Numbered from the stretch's first letter, positions 1-7,241 are shown. The stretch is DNA of 16,366 nt from Methanospirillum hungatei (GCF_020216685.1 NZ_JAIWNS010000029.1:1-16366); one strand, 5' to 3'. Made by a program: numbers and translations. Notes: a model not told the origin generated them from the sequence alone.

Positions 1-831
1 GCTACCTCGAAAGTGATCTCAGCCCCGCCTACCATGCGGATCTTTGGAGCAATTGAAACCCTTACCCAATGGGGATTTCGCAGACTGCCCATAGTAGACC
101 CGGGGACTCATCGGCTGAAAGGAATTATTACTGCACGGGATGTCATTGATTTTCTTGGCGGCGGTGAGCTCTTCAATCTCATCAATGTCAAGCATGATGG
201 GAATTTCCTCGCAGCAATCAACGAAAGTGTCAGCAAGATCATGAAGACTGATGTCAGGACCCTCAAGCCTGATGCAACGCTGAATGAAGCGCTTGAAATC
301 ATTCTTCGTGATCGTATCGGAGGCATTCCGATTGTTGATGAGGACGGGGTGCTCAATGGCATTGTCACCGAGCGGGACGTGCTGAAGATCCTGTGCCGGT
401 CACATGCCGCAACGCCGGTCGAGAGTGTTATGACCCGCTCACTTCTGGTTCAGCAGCCGGACTGTCCGCTCTCGACTGTTACCAAGGTAATGACAGAACA
501 CCAGTTCAGACGTCTGCCCATTGTGAAAAATGATGTGTTATTCGGGATAATCACCGCAACCGACATCGTGCGGTACATCGGGACCGGACGGGTTTTTGAA
601 AAACTGGTCACCGGGGATGTGGCAGAGGTCATGAACATCCCGGTCCGGGATCTCTTAAGCGGAAACCTGTTCACAACCGATCCTGATGCAACCGTGACCG
701 ATGCAGCACGGGCCATGATGGCAAAGAAGGTCGGTGCTCTGCCGGTGATAGATCAGAGCAGACTGGTGGGTCTGGTCACAGAGTTTGATCTGGTCAGGGC
801 GTTCTCACCGGCGAATAGTGACAGGAGATAA
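1..831 (+). CDS. Four-CBS-domain protein, 5' partial
   Basis: The protein consists of four CBS domains with no attached enzyme, channel or DNA-binding domain. CBS pairs (Bateman modules) usually bind adenosine nucleotides or S-adenosylmethionine and act as sensors; the ligand here is unknown. The domains lie at about bases 1-165, 226-395, 418-590 and 619-810. Each ends in the ligand-contacting G-h-h-T-x-x-D signature: GIITARD, GIVTERD, GIITATD and GLVTEFD. The frame is open to the first base (reading ATSKVISAPP) and the first CBS domain lacks its opening strand, so the true start lies left of the window. A GTG at 13 is open but would begin inside that domain. The gene ends 3 bases before the ATG of the next CBS gene, so the two are probably co-transcribed. 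Family assignment is secure; function is not known. Confidence 0.88.
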   Translation, partial: ATSKVISAPPTMRIFGAIETLTQWGFRRLPIVDPGTHRLKGIITARDVIDFLGGGELFNLINVKHDGNFLAAINESVSKIMKTDVRTLKPDATLNEALEIILRDRIGGIPIVDEDGVLNGIVTERDVLKILCRSHAATPVESVMTRSLLVQQPDCPLSTVTKVMTEHQFRRLPIVKNDVLFGIITATDIVRYIGTGRVFEKLVTGDVAEVMNIPVRDLLSGNLFTTDPDATVTDAARAMMAKKVGALPVIDQSRLVGLVTEFDLVRAFSPANSDRR

Positions 832-834
832 GTG

Positions 835-1593
835 ATGCTGGTTTCAGATCTGATGTCTACACCGGTACATGCCGCAAAGCCGGGAGATACCGTCTCACAT
901 GCACGAAACCTGATGCTCAGGCATAAGATATCCAGGGTTCTTGTCGTTGATGATGGTCGCGCACAAGGAATCATTACAAAGAAGGATATCGGGTTTCGTC
1001 TGCGGAAGAATGATCCGGACTGGCGGCATCGGAAGATGGATAGTGCCGCCTTAAGTCAGGTGATGAGTACTGACCTCGTGAGTTTATCCCCAGACAGCAG
1101 CATTCGTGATGCGCTCCTGCTCCTGGTCAGTCATGATATCTCGGGAGCTCCGGTTATTGATCAGGGGATGGTTCTGGGCATTCTGACCAGGACTGACATT
1201 TTGCGCTCACAATTGGTGGCACAACTGGATATTCCGGTCCATGAGATAATGCATGAACCAGCAATGGTCACCCCGGAGCACTCCCCGGTGCATGTGGTTG
1301 ACCTCATGAAAAAAGGAGCAGGGGCAGTAATCGTTGTTGATGATGGAGGAGCTGTCGGGATTATTACCGAAAGTGATCTTGCCTTTTATGTAGATAACCC
1401 TGAAAATGCGGGGTCTGGTACCGCAGCAGGGATGATGAGGCCGACAATCCCGTCTCTTCCTGAGACAGCGAGAACCAGAGAAGCCGTGGCGGTCATGTTA
1501 GAGACTGCCTGTCAGAGTGTGATAATCTCTGGCGGGAACGGCATAAAAGGAATAATTACCAGAGATGACATAATACGGGAAGTGGTTCAATGA
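835..1593 (+). CDS. Four-CBS-domain protein
   Basis: This is a second stand-alone CBS protein of about 252 residues with four domains in tandem. Their signatures are GIITKKD, GILTRTD, GIITESD and GIITRDD, all with the Thr and Asp expected to contact ribose or phosphate of an adenosine ligand. Several domains open with the usual V/I-x-x-h-M motif (DLMSTPV, QVMSTDL, EIMHEPA). I chose the ATG at 835 because AGGAG at 823-827 lies 7 bases upstream; a GTG directly before it at 832 is an alternative that adds one residue. The next gene starts inside this stop codon. No transmembrane or catalytic domain is visible. A sensor or adaptor role is an inference from the family. Confidence 0.87.
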   Translation: MLVSDLMSTPVHAAKPGDTVSHARNLMLRHKISRVLVVDDGRAQGIITKKDIGFRLRKNDPDWRHRKMDSAALSQVMSTDLVSLSPDSSIRDALLLLVSHDISGAPVIDQGMVLGILTRTDILRSQLVAQLDIPVHEIMHEPAMVTPEHSPVHVVDLMKKGAGAVIVVDDGGAVGIITESDLAFYVDNPENAGSGTAAGMMRPTIPSLPETARTREAVAVMLETACQSVIISGGNGIKGIITRDDIIREVVQ

Positions 1594-2369
1594 CCAATAC
1601 CATACTTGTACGAGACGTGATGGCAAAACCGGTTACGGTAGCAAAGTCTGCTCCGGTCACCGATGCCCTGGATAAAATGCTTGATACCGGACTTGATCCC
1701 CTCGTGGTACTTCACCACGATGAAGTGGTCGGGACTGTATCCCGTCAGAAGATAGTTGAAAAACTTGGTGCCAGACACAGCTCTGAAGTCGCACCAACCG
1801 CGATCCACGTCTCCAATACCATTGACACCGAATTTACCATTGTATATGAGGACCAGGAGATCGATGTCCTGATCCCGCTTCTTCAGAACCAGGCAAAACT
1901 GGCTGTTGTATACAATGAAGACAACAAGATTGTCGGACAGGTGGCATATGGAGACTTACTCGCTAAGATGGTTCCAGAAGGGGACCTCTCCTCGGTCACT
2001 GAGCCTCACCATGTAATAGAGGCCGGAGAACGGATGGTTCATCTGCGCCGGAAGATGGTTGATGAGAAGATTGCCAGATATGTTGTCATGGCTGACAACA
2101 AGATCGCAGGACTGGTCTCTGAGACCGATGTTGCAGTTGCTCTTACCAAATTCCGTGAAGCAGTTGATGACCGGCACCAGGAACATCAGATACGCAATAT
2201 TCTGGTCAGGGATATTATGAGTTCTCCGGTAATGACTGTTGAAAAGAGTGCAACGATCCCGGAGGTTGTGTCAAAGATGCTTTCAAAGAACATCAGCAGC
2301 CTTCCTGTCACAGATAATGGGAAAGTAATCGGAATCGTTACCCGTCAATCCCTTATCAGGGCGTTATAG
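1590..2369 (+). CDS. Four-CBS-domain protein with degenerate ligand motifs
   Basis: This is the third CBS-only protein (259 residues). Its ATG overlaps the stop of the previous gene in an ATGA junction, implying translational coupling. Domain 1 (about residues 4-59) and domain 4 (about 204-259) open with VRDVMAKPV and VRDIMSSPV. The usual T/S-x-x-D signature survives fully only in domain 3 (GLVSETD). Domain 1 reads GTVSRQK and domain 4 GIVTRQS, both without the Asp, and domain 2 (GQVAYGD) has the Asp but not the Ser/Thr. This contrasts with the two preceding genes, where all visible domains are canonical. It may bind fewer ligands or serve as a structural partner; that is inference. Confidence 0.86.
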   Translation: MTNTILVRDVMAKPVTVAKSAPVTDALDKMLDTGLDPLVVLHHDEVVGTVSRQKIVEKLGARHSSEVAPTAIHVSNTIDTEFTIVYEDQEIDVLIPLLQNQAKLAVVYNEDNKIVGQVAYGDLLAKMVPEGDLSSVTEPHHVIEAGERMVHLRRKMVDEKIARYVVMADNKIAGLVSETDVAVALTKFREAVDDRHQEHQIRNILVRDIMSSPVMTVEKSATIPEVVSKMLSKNISSLPVTDNGKVIGIVTRQSLIRAL

Positions 2370-2490
2370 TGCTTTGTCTGACGTCTTGGAATGGTCGAGA
2401 TGAAAAGAAGATTAATCCAAGGCGTGCATACAAAACGCACTTCATAGTAATAAGCAAACTCTCGGACTAATCTCTGAAAGTCTGCATTAT

Positions 2491-2506
2491 TCTATATAAT
2501 TTTTTT
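2491..2506 (+). promoter_or_regulatory. TATA-like element and T7 tract before the dys gene
   Basis: TCTATATAAT at 2491-2500 resembles an archaeal TATA box and runs straight into seven Ts (2500-2506). The box lies about 45-50 bases before the ATG at 2544, so a start site about 25 bases downstream would give a leader of roughly 25 bases. The T run could also end transcripts from the CBS genes, because archaeal termination often needs only oligo-T. The rest of the 174-base gap (2370-2543) shows no convincing gene or strong hairpin. Confidence 0.45.
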
Positions 2507-2543
2507 CGATATTTCCAAATACCTGCAGAGCGAATCCGCTGGT

Positions 2544-3512
2544 ATGAATCTTCACCCCATGCAGCCGGTAAAACCTGATGCCCGGGTTGATTCTCTCCTG
2601 AAACAGATGAGTATGACCGGGTTTCAGGGGCGGAAACTTGGTGAATCGGTTGCGGTATGGAGTCAGATGATAGAGGATCCTGATGTTACCATATTTGCCG
2701 GACTGTCTGGTGCCATGGTCCCTGCAGGTATGCAGGAATGCCTGATAGCGCTGCTTGAAAACCGGTTTATTGATGTGCTGGTCTCCACCGGAGCAAATAT
2801 CTTCCACGATATCTGTGAGCATGCAGGGATCAGGCATTATCTCGGGCATCATATGGTGGATGACCAGGACCTTTTCAGACAGGGTATTGATCGGATTTAT
2901 GATGTTTTTGCATATGAGGATCAGTTCAGGGGCGTTGATGCAAAAATTGCAGAATTTGCAGAGGGACTTGTGGGGTTTTCTGGCTCATCTGCAGATTTTA
3001 TCCGACAGCTTGGGGTATGGCTTACACAGAAGTACCCATCCGGAAGATCACTTACTGCCACGGCAGCCCGTCTGAATATCCCCATATTCATCCCTGCCCT
3101 GTGTGACTCGTCTATTGGCATTGCTCTTGTCATGGCACGAAGAGGAGGTCATCAGGTCATGATAGACCAGCTGGCTGACACAGATCAGCTGACCGGATAT
3201 GTTGAAAAGGCACAGAAGACGGGTGTCATCTATGTCGGCGGGGGGGTTCCGAAAAACTTCATCCAGCAGACACAGGTTATTGCGTCCATTCATGATCATG
3301 GGTGCGGGGGACATGATTATGCGATCCAGTATACAACAGATACGCCACATTATGGAGGACTTTCCGGCTGTACCTTTGAAGAGGCGGTATCATGGGGAAA
3401 AGAGTCATGTACCTGCAGGAAAGTTCAGTGCTTTTGTGATGCAACCATAGCCCTTCCGCTTGTTATATCAGCCCTTCTTGCCGCAGGGATCCGCCGGTCT
3501 GGACATTCATGA
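2544..3512 (+). CDS. dys: Deoxyhypusine synthase
   Basis: Deoxyhypusine synthase moves the aminobutyl group of spermidine onto one lysine of translation factor aIF5A using NAD, the first step of hypusine formation. The 322-residue length fits the family. Diagnostic stretches are GFQGRKLGE (27-34), STGANIFHD (81-89), IYVGGGVPKNF (229-239) and, near the C-terminus, EEAVSWGKES, where Lys286 aligns with the lysine that carries the covalent intermediate in the human enzyme (SWGK). The tail around this lysine is unusually cysteine-rich (Cys276, 289, 291, 296, 298). No clear ribosome binding site precedes the ATG at 2544; an in-frame ATG at 2559 is an alternative. The gene stands alone between two gaps and seems to have its own promoter. 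A deoxyhypusine-synthase-like paralogue with another amine substrate cannot be excluded, but the active-site lysine supports the standard function. Confidence 0.9.
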   Translation: MNLHPMQPVKPDARVDSLLKQMSMTGFQGRKLGESVAVWSQMIEDPDVTIFAGLSGAMVPAGMQECLIALLENRFIDVLVSTGANIFHDICEHAGIRHYLGHHMVDDQDLFRQGIDRIYDVFAYEDQFRGVDAKIAEFAEGLVGFSGSSADFIRQLGVWLTQKYPSGRSLTATAARLNIPIFIPALCDSSIGIALVMARRGGHQVMIDQLADTDQLTGYVEKAQKTGVIYVGGGVPKNFIQQTQVIASIHDHGCGGHDYAIQYTTDTPHYGGLSGCTFEEAVSWGKESCTCRKVQCFCDATIALPLVISALLAAGIRRSGHS

Positions 3513-3544
3513 TTCTATGGCAATGAGAGTCAGATATCATAACC

Positions 3545-3552
3545 CTTATATC
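3545..3552 (+). promoter_or_regulatory. Candidate TATA box for the tRNA-Ser / ribosomal protein array
   Basis: CTTATATC lies in the 122-base gap between dys and tRNA-Ser and is its best TATA-like sequence. Transcription would start near 3570-3578, leaving a 5' extension of about 60 bases before the mature tRNA. No other TATA-like sequence lies at the expected distance closer to the tRNA, so the same transcript may run on into rps13. Assignment rests on sequence likeness and position only. Confidence 0.35.
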
Positions 3553-3634
3553 TCATTCCCATCCACATTAGTAAGCACAATTCCTGTAGCAGCAGAGATT
3601 CTGTTGCGAGTGTCGATATGATGCGATTTTGCAT

Positions 3635-3718
3635 GTTGAGGTAGCCAAGCCAGGTATGGCGCAGGGTTGCTAACCCTGTGTCCCTTGGGACTCGGGGGTT
3701 CAAATCCCTCCCTCAACG
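3635..3718 (+). tRNA. tRNA-Ser(GCT)
   Basis: The 84-base cloverleaf is complete. The acceptor stem GTTGAGG (3635-3641) pairs perfectly with CCTCAAC (3711-3717), and the discriminator base is G3718. The anticodon stem CAGGG/CCCTG (3662-3666, 3674-3678) closes the loop TTGCTAA, with anticodon GCT at 3669-3671 reading AGC and AGU serine codons. A long variable arm with GTCCC/GGGAC makes it a class II tRNA, as expected for serine. The T arm is GGGGG-TTCAAAT-CCCTC with one G-T wobble. CCA is not encoded and there is no intron. It lies 36 bases upstream of the rps13 ATG, on the same strand. Confidence 0.96.
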
Positions 3719-3742
3719 CTGACACGCAGGCAATTCCCTGAA

Positions 3743-3748
3743 GTGAGG
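3743..3748 (+). promoter_or_regulatory. Ribosome binding site that fixes the rps13 start
   Basis: GTGAGG lies 6 bases before the ATG at 3755 and matches an archaeal Shine-Dalgarno sequence. The same GTG is in frame with rps13 and could be mistaken for its start, which would add four residues (MRHC). Its fit as a ribosome binding site, and the usual uS13 N-terminus beginning after it, argue for 3755. Confidence 0.65.
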
Positions 3749-3754
3749 CATTGC

Positions 3755-4210
3755 ATGGCTCAGGATGACCAGGAGATAAACTACTTTGTCAGGGTTCATA
3801 ATACCGACCTTGACGGGACGAAGCCCGTTCTTATTTCCCTGACCGGTATCAAAGGGGTCGGACGACATACTGCCAAGTTCATTGCTGAAACTGCAGGTGT
3901 TGAAAAGAACGTATTGATGGGTAAACTTGATGAAGCATCTGTTGACCGGATCCGTGAAGTCGTCAGTAACTATGCCGACCGGATTCCAGTCTGGATGAGT
4001 AACCGCCCCAAGGACGTCTATACCGGTGTCAAGCGTCATCTGCTCGGAGCAGATGTCACGATGACCGTTGATGATGACATCAACCTGCTCAAGAAGATCC
4101 GTGCATACCGCGGTATCAGACATGAGACCGGCCAGAAAGTCCGTGGTCAGCGTACCAAGTCTACCGGAAGAACCGGCCTTATCGTCGGTGTGAAGAGAAA
4201 GAAAGCCTAG
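3755..4210 (+). CDS. rps13: 30S ribosomal protein uS13
   Basis: This is the archaeal form of ribosomal protein S13 (uS13), a head protein of the small subunit that contacts the P-site tRNA and the large subunit. The 151-residue protein contains the helix-two-turn-helix core [17 protein letters not shown] and the conserved basic tail [20 protein letters not shown], ending in KRKKA. The ATG at 3755 is chosen over the in-frame GTG at 3743 because the latter is part of the ribosome binding site. It is the first protein gene of the ribosomal/RNA polymerase array, 12 bases before rps4, with tRNA-Ser just upstream. Identity is certain. Confidence 0.97.
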   Translation: MAQDDQEINYFVRVHNTDLDGTKPVLISLTGIKGVGRHTAKFIAETAGVEKNVLMGKLDEASVDRIREVVSNYADRIPVWMSNRPKDVYTGVKRHLLGADVTMTVDDDINLLKKIRAYRGIRHETGQKVRGQRTKSTGRTGLIVGVKRKKA

Positions 4211-4222
4211 GCGGGATGAAAC

Positions 4223-4768
4223 ATGGGCTATCCAGGTAAAAATCACAAACAGTACCAGACACCCAAGCGTCCGTTCGAACTCTCCCGTATTGAGGAAGAG
4301 ACCCGCCTTGTTATTGAGTATGGTCTCAGAAACAAGCGGGAAGTCTGGATTGCCAAGGGTGCACTCCGGAAGTACCGCAAAGCAGCTCGTGAGATCATTG
4401 CTCTGCAGTCTACCGGTTCAGAACAGGCACGTGTTGAACGGAAGAAGGATGAACTGATCGGCTCTCTGCAGCGTTCCGGAATGCTTTCAGAGAATGCAGA
4501 TATTGATGATGTGCTTGCACTCAAAGTGGAGCAGCAGCTTGACCGGAGACTTCAGACTCAGGTCTACCGGCGTGGATTTGCACGTTCACCAAAGCAGGCA
4601 CGCCAGTTCATTACTCATGGACATATTGCAATAGGCGGACGCCGTGTTACCATTCCGGGATACACGGTAAGCGCAAAGGAACAAGAAGAGATCTCATACG
4701 CTGGGTCTTCACCACTGGTCAGTGATATTCACTCAGAACGCCAGCGGATTGCAAAGGTTGGGAGATAA
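4223..4768 (+). CDS. rps4: 30S ribosomal protein uS4
   Basis: Ribosomal protein S4 is a primary 16S rRNA binder that starts assembly of the small-subunit body. The 181-residue protein begins [19 protein letters not shown], the usual archaeal N-terminus, and has the S4 RNA-binding domain at about residues 104-165 ([20 protein letters not shown], then [19 protein letters not shown]). It lies 12 bases after rps13, in the standard archaeal order. No strong Shine-Dalgarno sequence is visible before the ATG, so translation may depend partly on coupling to rps13. Confidence 0.97.
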   Translation: MGYPGKNHKQYQTPKRPFELSRIEEETRLVIEYGLRNKREVWIAKGALRKYRKAAREIIALQSTGSEQARVERKKDELIGSLQRSGMLSENADIDDVLALKVEQQLDRRLQTQVYRRGFARSPKQARQFITHGHIAIGGRRVTIPGYTVSAKEQEEISYAGSSPLVSDIHSERQRIAKVGR

Positions 4769-4770
4769 TC

Positions 4771-5166
4771 ATGAGTGAAGGGAAGGAAAAATGGGGCGTT
4801 GCTCATATCTACGCATCATTTAATAATACCATCATCACGGTAACAGATCTGACCGGTGCTGAGACCATTACCAAGAGTTCAGGTGGTATGGTCGTCAAGC
4901 AGGACCGGAACGAGAGTTCTCCATATGCAGCAATGCAGATGGCCGGTAATGTTGCCCAGGCAGCACGAGAAAAAGGAATTGTTGGTCTTCATGTGAAGGT
5001 CCGTGCCCCGGGTCGTGGAAAACAGCGTTCTCCCGGACCAGGTGCCCAGGCAGCAATTCGTGCACTTGCCCGTGCAGGGATGCGTATCGGACTTATCGAA
5101 GATGTAACTCCGGTACCACACGACTCAATCAGGCCAAAAGGCGGGAGAAGGGGTCGTAGAGTCTGA
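4771..5166 (+). CDS. rps11: 30S ribosomal protein uS11
   Basis: uS11 sits on the platform of the small subunit near the mRNA exit path. The 131-residue protein has the signatures [20 protein letters not shown] near the start and [20 protein letters not shown] in the C-terminal half, followed by [20 protein letters not shown] and the basic end GRRV. GGGAG at 4760-4764 is a ribosome binding site for the ATG at 4771, overlapping the end of rps4. Its TGA shares one base with the rpoD ATG (TGATG). Confidence 0.97.
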   Translation: MSEGKEKWGVAHIYASFNNTIITVTDLTGAETITKSSGGMVVKQDRNESSPYAAMQMAGNVAQAAREKGIVGLHVKVRAPGRGKQRSPGPGAQAAIRALARAGMRIGLIEDVTPVPHDSIRPKGGRRGRRV

Positions 5167-5984
5167 TGAAGATCGAATTCAGCAGTCTTGAAGAGAAAGC
5201 TGCGTCGTTTGTTCTCAGTGATGCCCCAATCGCGTTTGCAAATGCACTCCGCCGTGCAATGGTCAGCGAAGTTATGACCTTTGCAATTGAGGACGTCAAG
5301 ATTTACGACAATACCAGTGCTCTCTTCGACGAAATTCTGACTCACCGGCTGGGTCTCATCCCGCTGGTCACTGATCCTGACAGTTTTGTCCCCCGCAGCC
5401 AGTGTTCCTGTAATGGGGCCGGCTGTCCACGATGCACGGTCACGCTCACCATGAGTGTTGAAGGTCCGGGTGTTGTGATGTCAGGTGATCTTATCTCTCA
5501 GGATGCAGTGGTAAGACCGGCAGAAGACAATATTCCCATCGTAAAACTTGAGAAGAACCAGAAGGTTGTGATCGAGGCACAAGCATACATGGAGCGGGGA
5601 ATGGAACATGCAAAATGGTCCCCGACGACGGTATGCGGTTACAAGAACTATCCCATCATCACCCACGACGAGCGGTGTGACGGGTGTGGTCTGTGTGTTG
5701 AAGTCTGCCCAAAGGAGATTCTGGAAGTGAAGGGTTCTGCTGTCGGGGTAAAGGATGGTGGTCTTGCATCATGTTCACTGTGCCGGCTGTGTGAGCAGGC
5801 ATGTCTGAACAGCGGTATCGGGGATGAACCGGCTATTCATATCGGAATGGATGACCGGAGATTCCTCTTCACCGTCGAGAGTGCCGGAGCATTACCAACG
5901 GTCAGAATTATCAAGCATGGACTGCTGTTTCTGAAAAAACAGTCAGATGAATTACACGAGGCTTTAAGTGAAATTAGAGGGTAA
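5166..5984 (+). CDS. rpoD: DNA-directed RNA polymerase subunit D with two [4Fe-4S] motifs
   Basis: RpoD is the archaeal counterpart of bacterial alpha and eukaryotic Rpb3; with subunit L it forms the assembly platform of RNA polymerase. The 272 residues start with the dimerisation region ([31 protein letters not shown]) and return to it at the end (FLFTVESAGALP, GLLFLKKQSDELHEAL). Inserted at about 165-220 is a ferredoxin-like domain with two complete motifs: Cys171-174-177-181 followed by Pro, and Cys203-206-209-213. Eight cysteines predict two [4Fe-4S] clusters, as in the Methanosarcina type; some archaea keep only one or none. A further group, Cys80, 82, 87 and 90, could bind a metal or form disulfides. 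The ATG overlaps the rps11 stop by one base. Confidence 0.97.
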   Translation: MKIEFSSLEEKAASFVLSDAPIAFANALRRAMVSEVMTFAIEDVKIYDNTSALFDEILTHRLGLIPLVTDPDSFVPRSQCSCNGAGCPRCTVTLTMSVEGPGVVMSGDLISQDAVVRPAEDNIPIVKLEKNQKVVIEAQAYMERGMEHAKWSPTTVCGYKNYPIITHDERCDGCGLCVEVCPKEILEVKGSAVGVKDGGLASCSLCRLCEQACLNSGIGDEPAIHIGMDDRRFLFTVESAGALPTVRIIKHGLLFLKKQSDELHEALSEIRG

Positions 5985-5990
5985 CGGAGC

Positions 5991-6356
5991 ATGACCAGAA
6001 GGAATGATAAGTCCAATCCGCGCCTTGCCGAACTCATCAGACTCCTGAAGCAGACGTCGCGTGAGAACGAAGTTGAGATCTGGAGCGATATCGCATCCAG
6101 GCTTGAGAAGTCGCGGAAAAACTACGCGGAAGTAAACGTCAGCAAGATTAACCGGTATGCACAGGAAGGGGAGACCCTGATTGTTCCGGGTAAGGTGCTT
6201 GGGAGCGGAGTTGTAGAGGCAGGCGTGACAGTTGCTGCACTGAGCTTTTCAGATGCTGCAGTAAGCAAGATCACTGAGGCAAAGGGGCAGTGCATCAGCA
6301 TTGAACAGTTGCTCTCCCAGAACCCGAAGGGAAGCAGGACAAGGATACTGAGGTAG
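5991..6356 (+). CDS. rpl18e: 50S ribosomal protein eL18
   Basis: This 121-residue large-subunit protein belongs to the archaeal/eukaryotic L18e family, related to bacterial uL15. It shows the conserved NPRLAELIRLLKQTSRENEV start, the SRKNYAEVNVSKINRY stretch and the C-terminal domain from TLIVPGKVLGSG through AAVSKITEAKG. AGAGG at 5976-5980, inside the end of rpoD, is a possible ribosome binding site; a GGAG at 5986-5989 is too close to the ATG to act alone. It follows rpoD by 6 bases in the standard order. Confidence 0.95.
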   Translation: MTRRNDKSNPRLAELIRLLKQTSRENEVEIWSDIASRLEKSRKNYAEVNVSKINRYAQEGETLIVPGKVLGSGVVEAGVTVAALSFSDAAVSKITEAKGQCISIEQLLSQNPKGSRTRILR

Positions 6357-6365
6357 GTAGATATC

Positions 6366-6788
6366 ATGGTAGTAGTAATTGACGGTGATGGCCTGCTTCT
6401 CGGAAGACTTGCCAGCAATGTTGCAAAGCGTGCCCTTGCAGGTGAAGAGATAGCAGTGGTTAATGCTGAAAAGGCAGTGATATCAGGAAACCGTGCACGG
6501 GTTCTTGGCAACTACAAGCAGAAACGCCAGCGCGGTTCTCGCGAGGGTGGTCCGTTCTTCCCCCGAAGACCGGATCACATTCTGAAACGTACCATTCGTG
6601 GTATGATTCCCTATAAGCGTGAGCGGGGAATTGAGGCCATGAAGCGGATCAGAATCTATGTCGGTGTCCCGGATGAGTTATCCGGACAGCCATTTGAAAC
6701 GATTGAGGATGCAAGCAAGAAGCGGCTGGGTAACCCGTCACACGTGACACTTGGTGCAGTCAGCACGTTCCTTGGAGCAAAATACTGA
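6366..6788 (+). CDS. rpl13: 50S ribosomal protein uL13
   Basis: uL13 is an early-assembly large-subunit protein. The 140 residues start with [20 protein letters not shown] and include the conserved stretch [12 protein letters not shown] and the motif [16 protein letters not shown], followed by [17 protein letters not shown] near 6349-6353, overlapping the end of rpl18e, can serve as a ribosome binding site. It lies 9 bases after rpl18e and 14 before rps9; uL13 and uS9 genes are adjacent in nearly all prokaryotes. Confidence 0.97.
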
Positions 6789-6802
6789 TCAGGTGACCTC
6801 TG

Positions 6803-7201
6803 ATGAGAATAATCAATACCAGTGGAAAGAGAAAAACCGCGGTTGCACGGGCAACATTCCGGCCTGGTAAAGGGGTAGTTCGTATCAACTCCCTGCTGCT
6901 TGATGTGTTCTCCACCGAGCTTGCCAGAATGAAGATATCCGAACCACTCCAGCTGCTTCCGGGTGTGCTGGATGGAGTGGATGTCTCCATCAAGGTGGCC
7001 GGCGGAGGTATCATGGGGCAGGCAGAAGCTGCACGCACAGCCCTTGCCAGGGGAATTGTCAAGTGGCACAATGATCCCCGTATGAAAGACGTATATCACG
7101 TGTATGATCGCAGTCTGCTCGTGAATGACTCACGTCAGAAAGAAGCAAAGAAGCCACATGGTCGTGGGGCACGGAAGAAATTCCAGAAGTCATACCGGTG
7201 A
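6803..7201 (+). CDS. rps9: 30S ribosomal protein uS9
   Basis: uS9 lies in the small-subunit head, and its C-terminal arginine reaches the P-site tRNA. The 132-residue protein has the N-terminal signature SGKRKTAVARATFRPGKG, the glycine-rich segment VAGGGIMGQAEAARTALARG and the basic tail GRGARKKFQKSYR, ending in the conserved Arg. AGGTGA at 6791-6796 is a textbook ribosome binding site 6 bases before the ATG. A 40-base AT-rich gap separates it from rpoN. Confidence 0.97.
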   Translation: MRIINTSGKRKTAVARATFRPGKGVVRINSLLLDVFSTELARMKISEPLQLLPGVLDGVDVSIKVAGGGIMGQAEAARTALARGIVKWHNDPRMKDVYHVYDRSLLVNDSRQKEAKKPHGRGARKKFQKSYR

Positions 7202-7241
7202 GCTTTATTAGTATGAACTATAACATTAGTGGAGCAACCAG

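Noticed and set aside
13..15. GTG at base 13 as the true start of the first CBS gene
   Set aside because: The frame is open to base 1 and the first CBS domain would lose its opening strand. The gene is more likely cut by the window edge.
1..2369. CBS cassette as part of a chloride channel, IMP dehydrogenase or transporter operon
   Set aside because: None of the three proteins has a membrane segment or catalytic domain, and no such gene follows. An effector to the left of the window cannot be judged.
2391..2447. Tiny open frame of 18 codons (MVEMKRRLIQGVHTKRTS) after the third CBS gene
   Set aside because: No ribosome binding site, no recognisable family and a length expected by chance in a 174-base gap.
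3743..3754. GTG start for rps13 giving four extra residues
   Set aside because: The GTG is part of the GTGAGG ribosome binding site for the ATG at 3755, and the extension MRHC is not typical of uS13.
3713..4246. Long antisense open frame (177 codons) opposite rps13
   Set aside because: It lies fully over a certain ribosomal protein gene and the end of a tRNA, has no recognisable domain and no promoter on the minus strand. It is a shadow of codon usage in the plus-strand gene. The same applies to antisense frames over MEMO (9527-10018), uS9 (6656-7099) and RNase J (13037-13489).
7203..7210. CTTTATTA as an internal promoter for rpoN, tRNA-Pro and rpoK
   Set aside because: It lies at a plausible distance in an AT-rich gap, but the match to an archaeal TATA box is weak and such sequences are common by chance. 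It is not reported as a feature.
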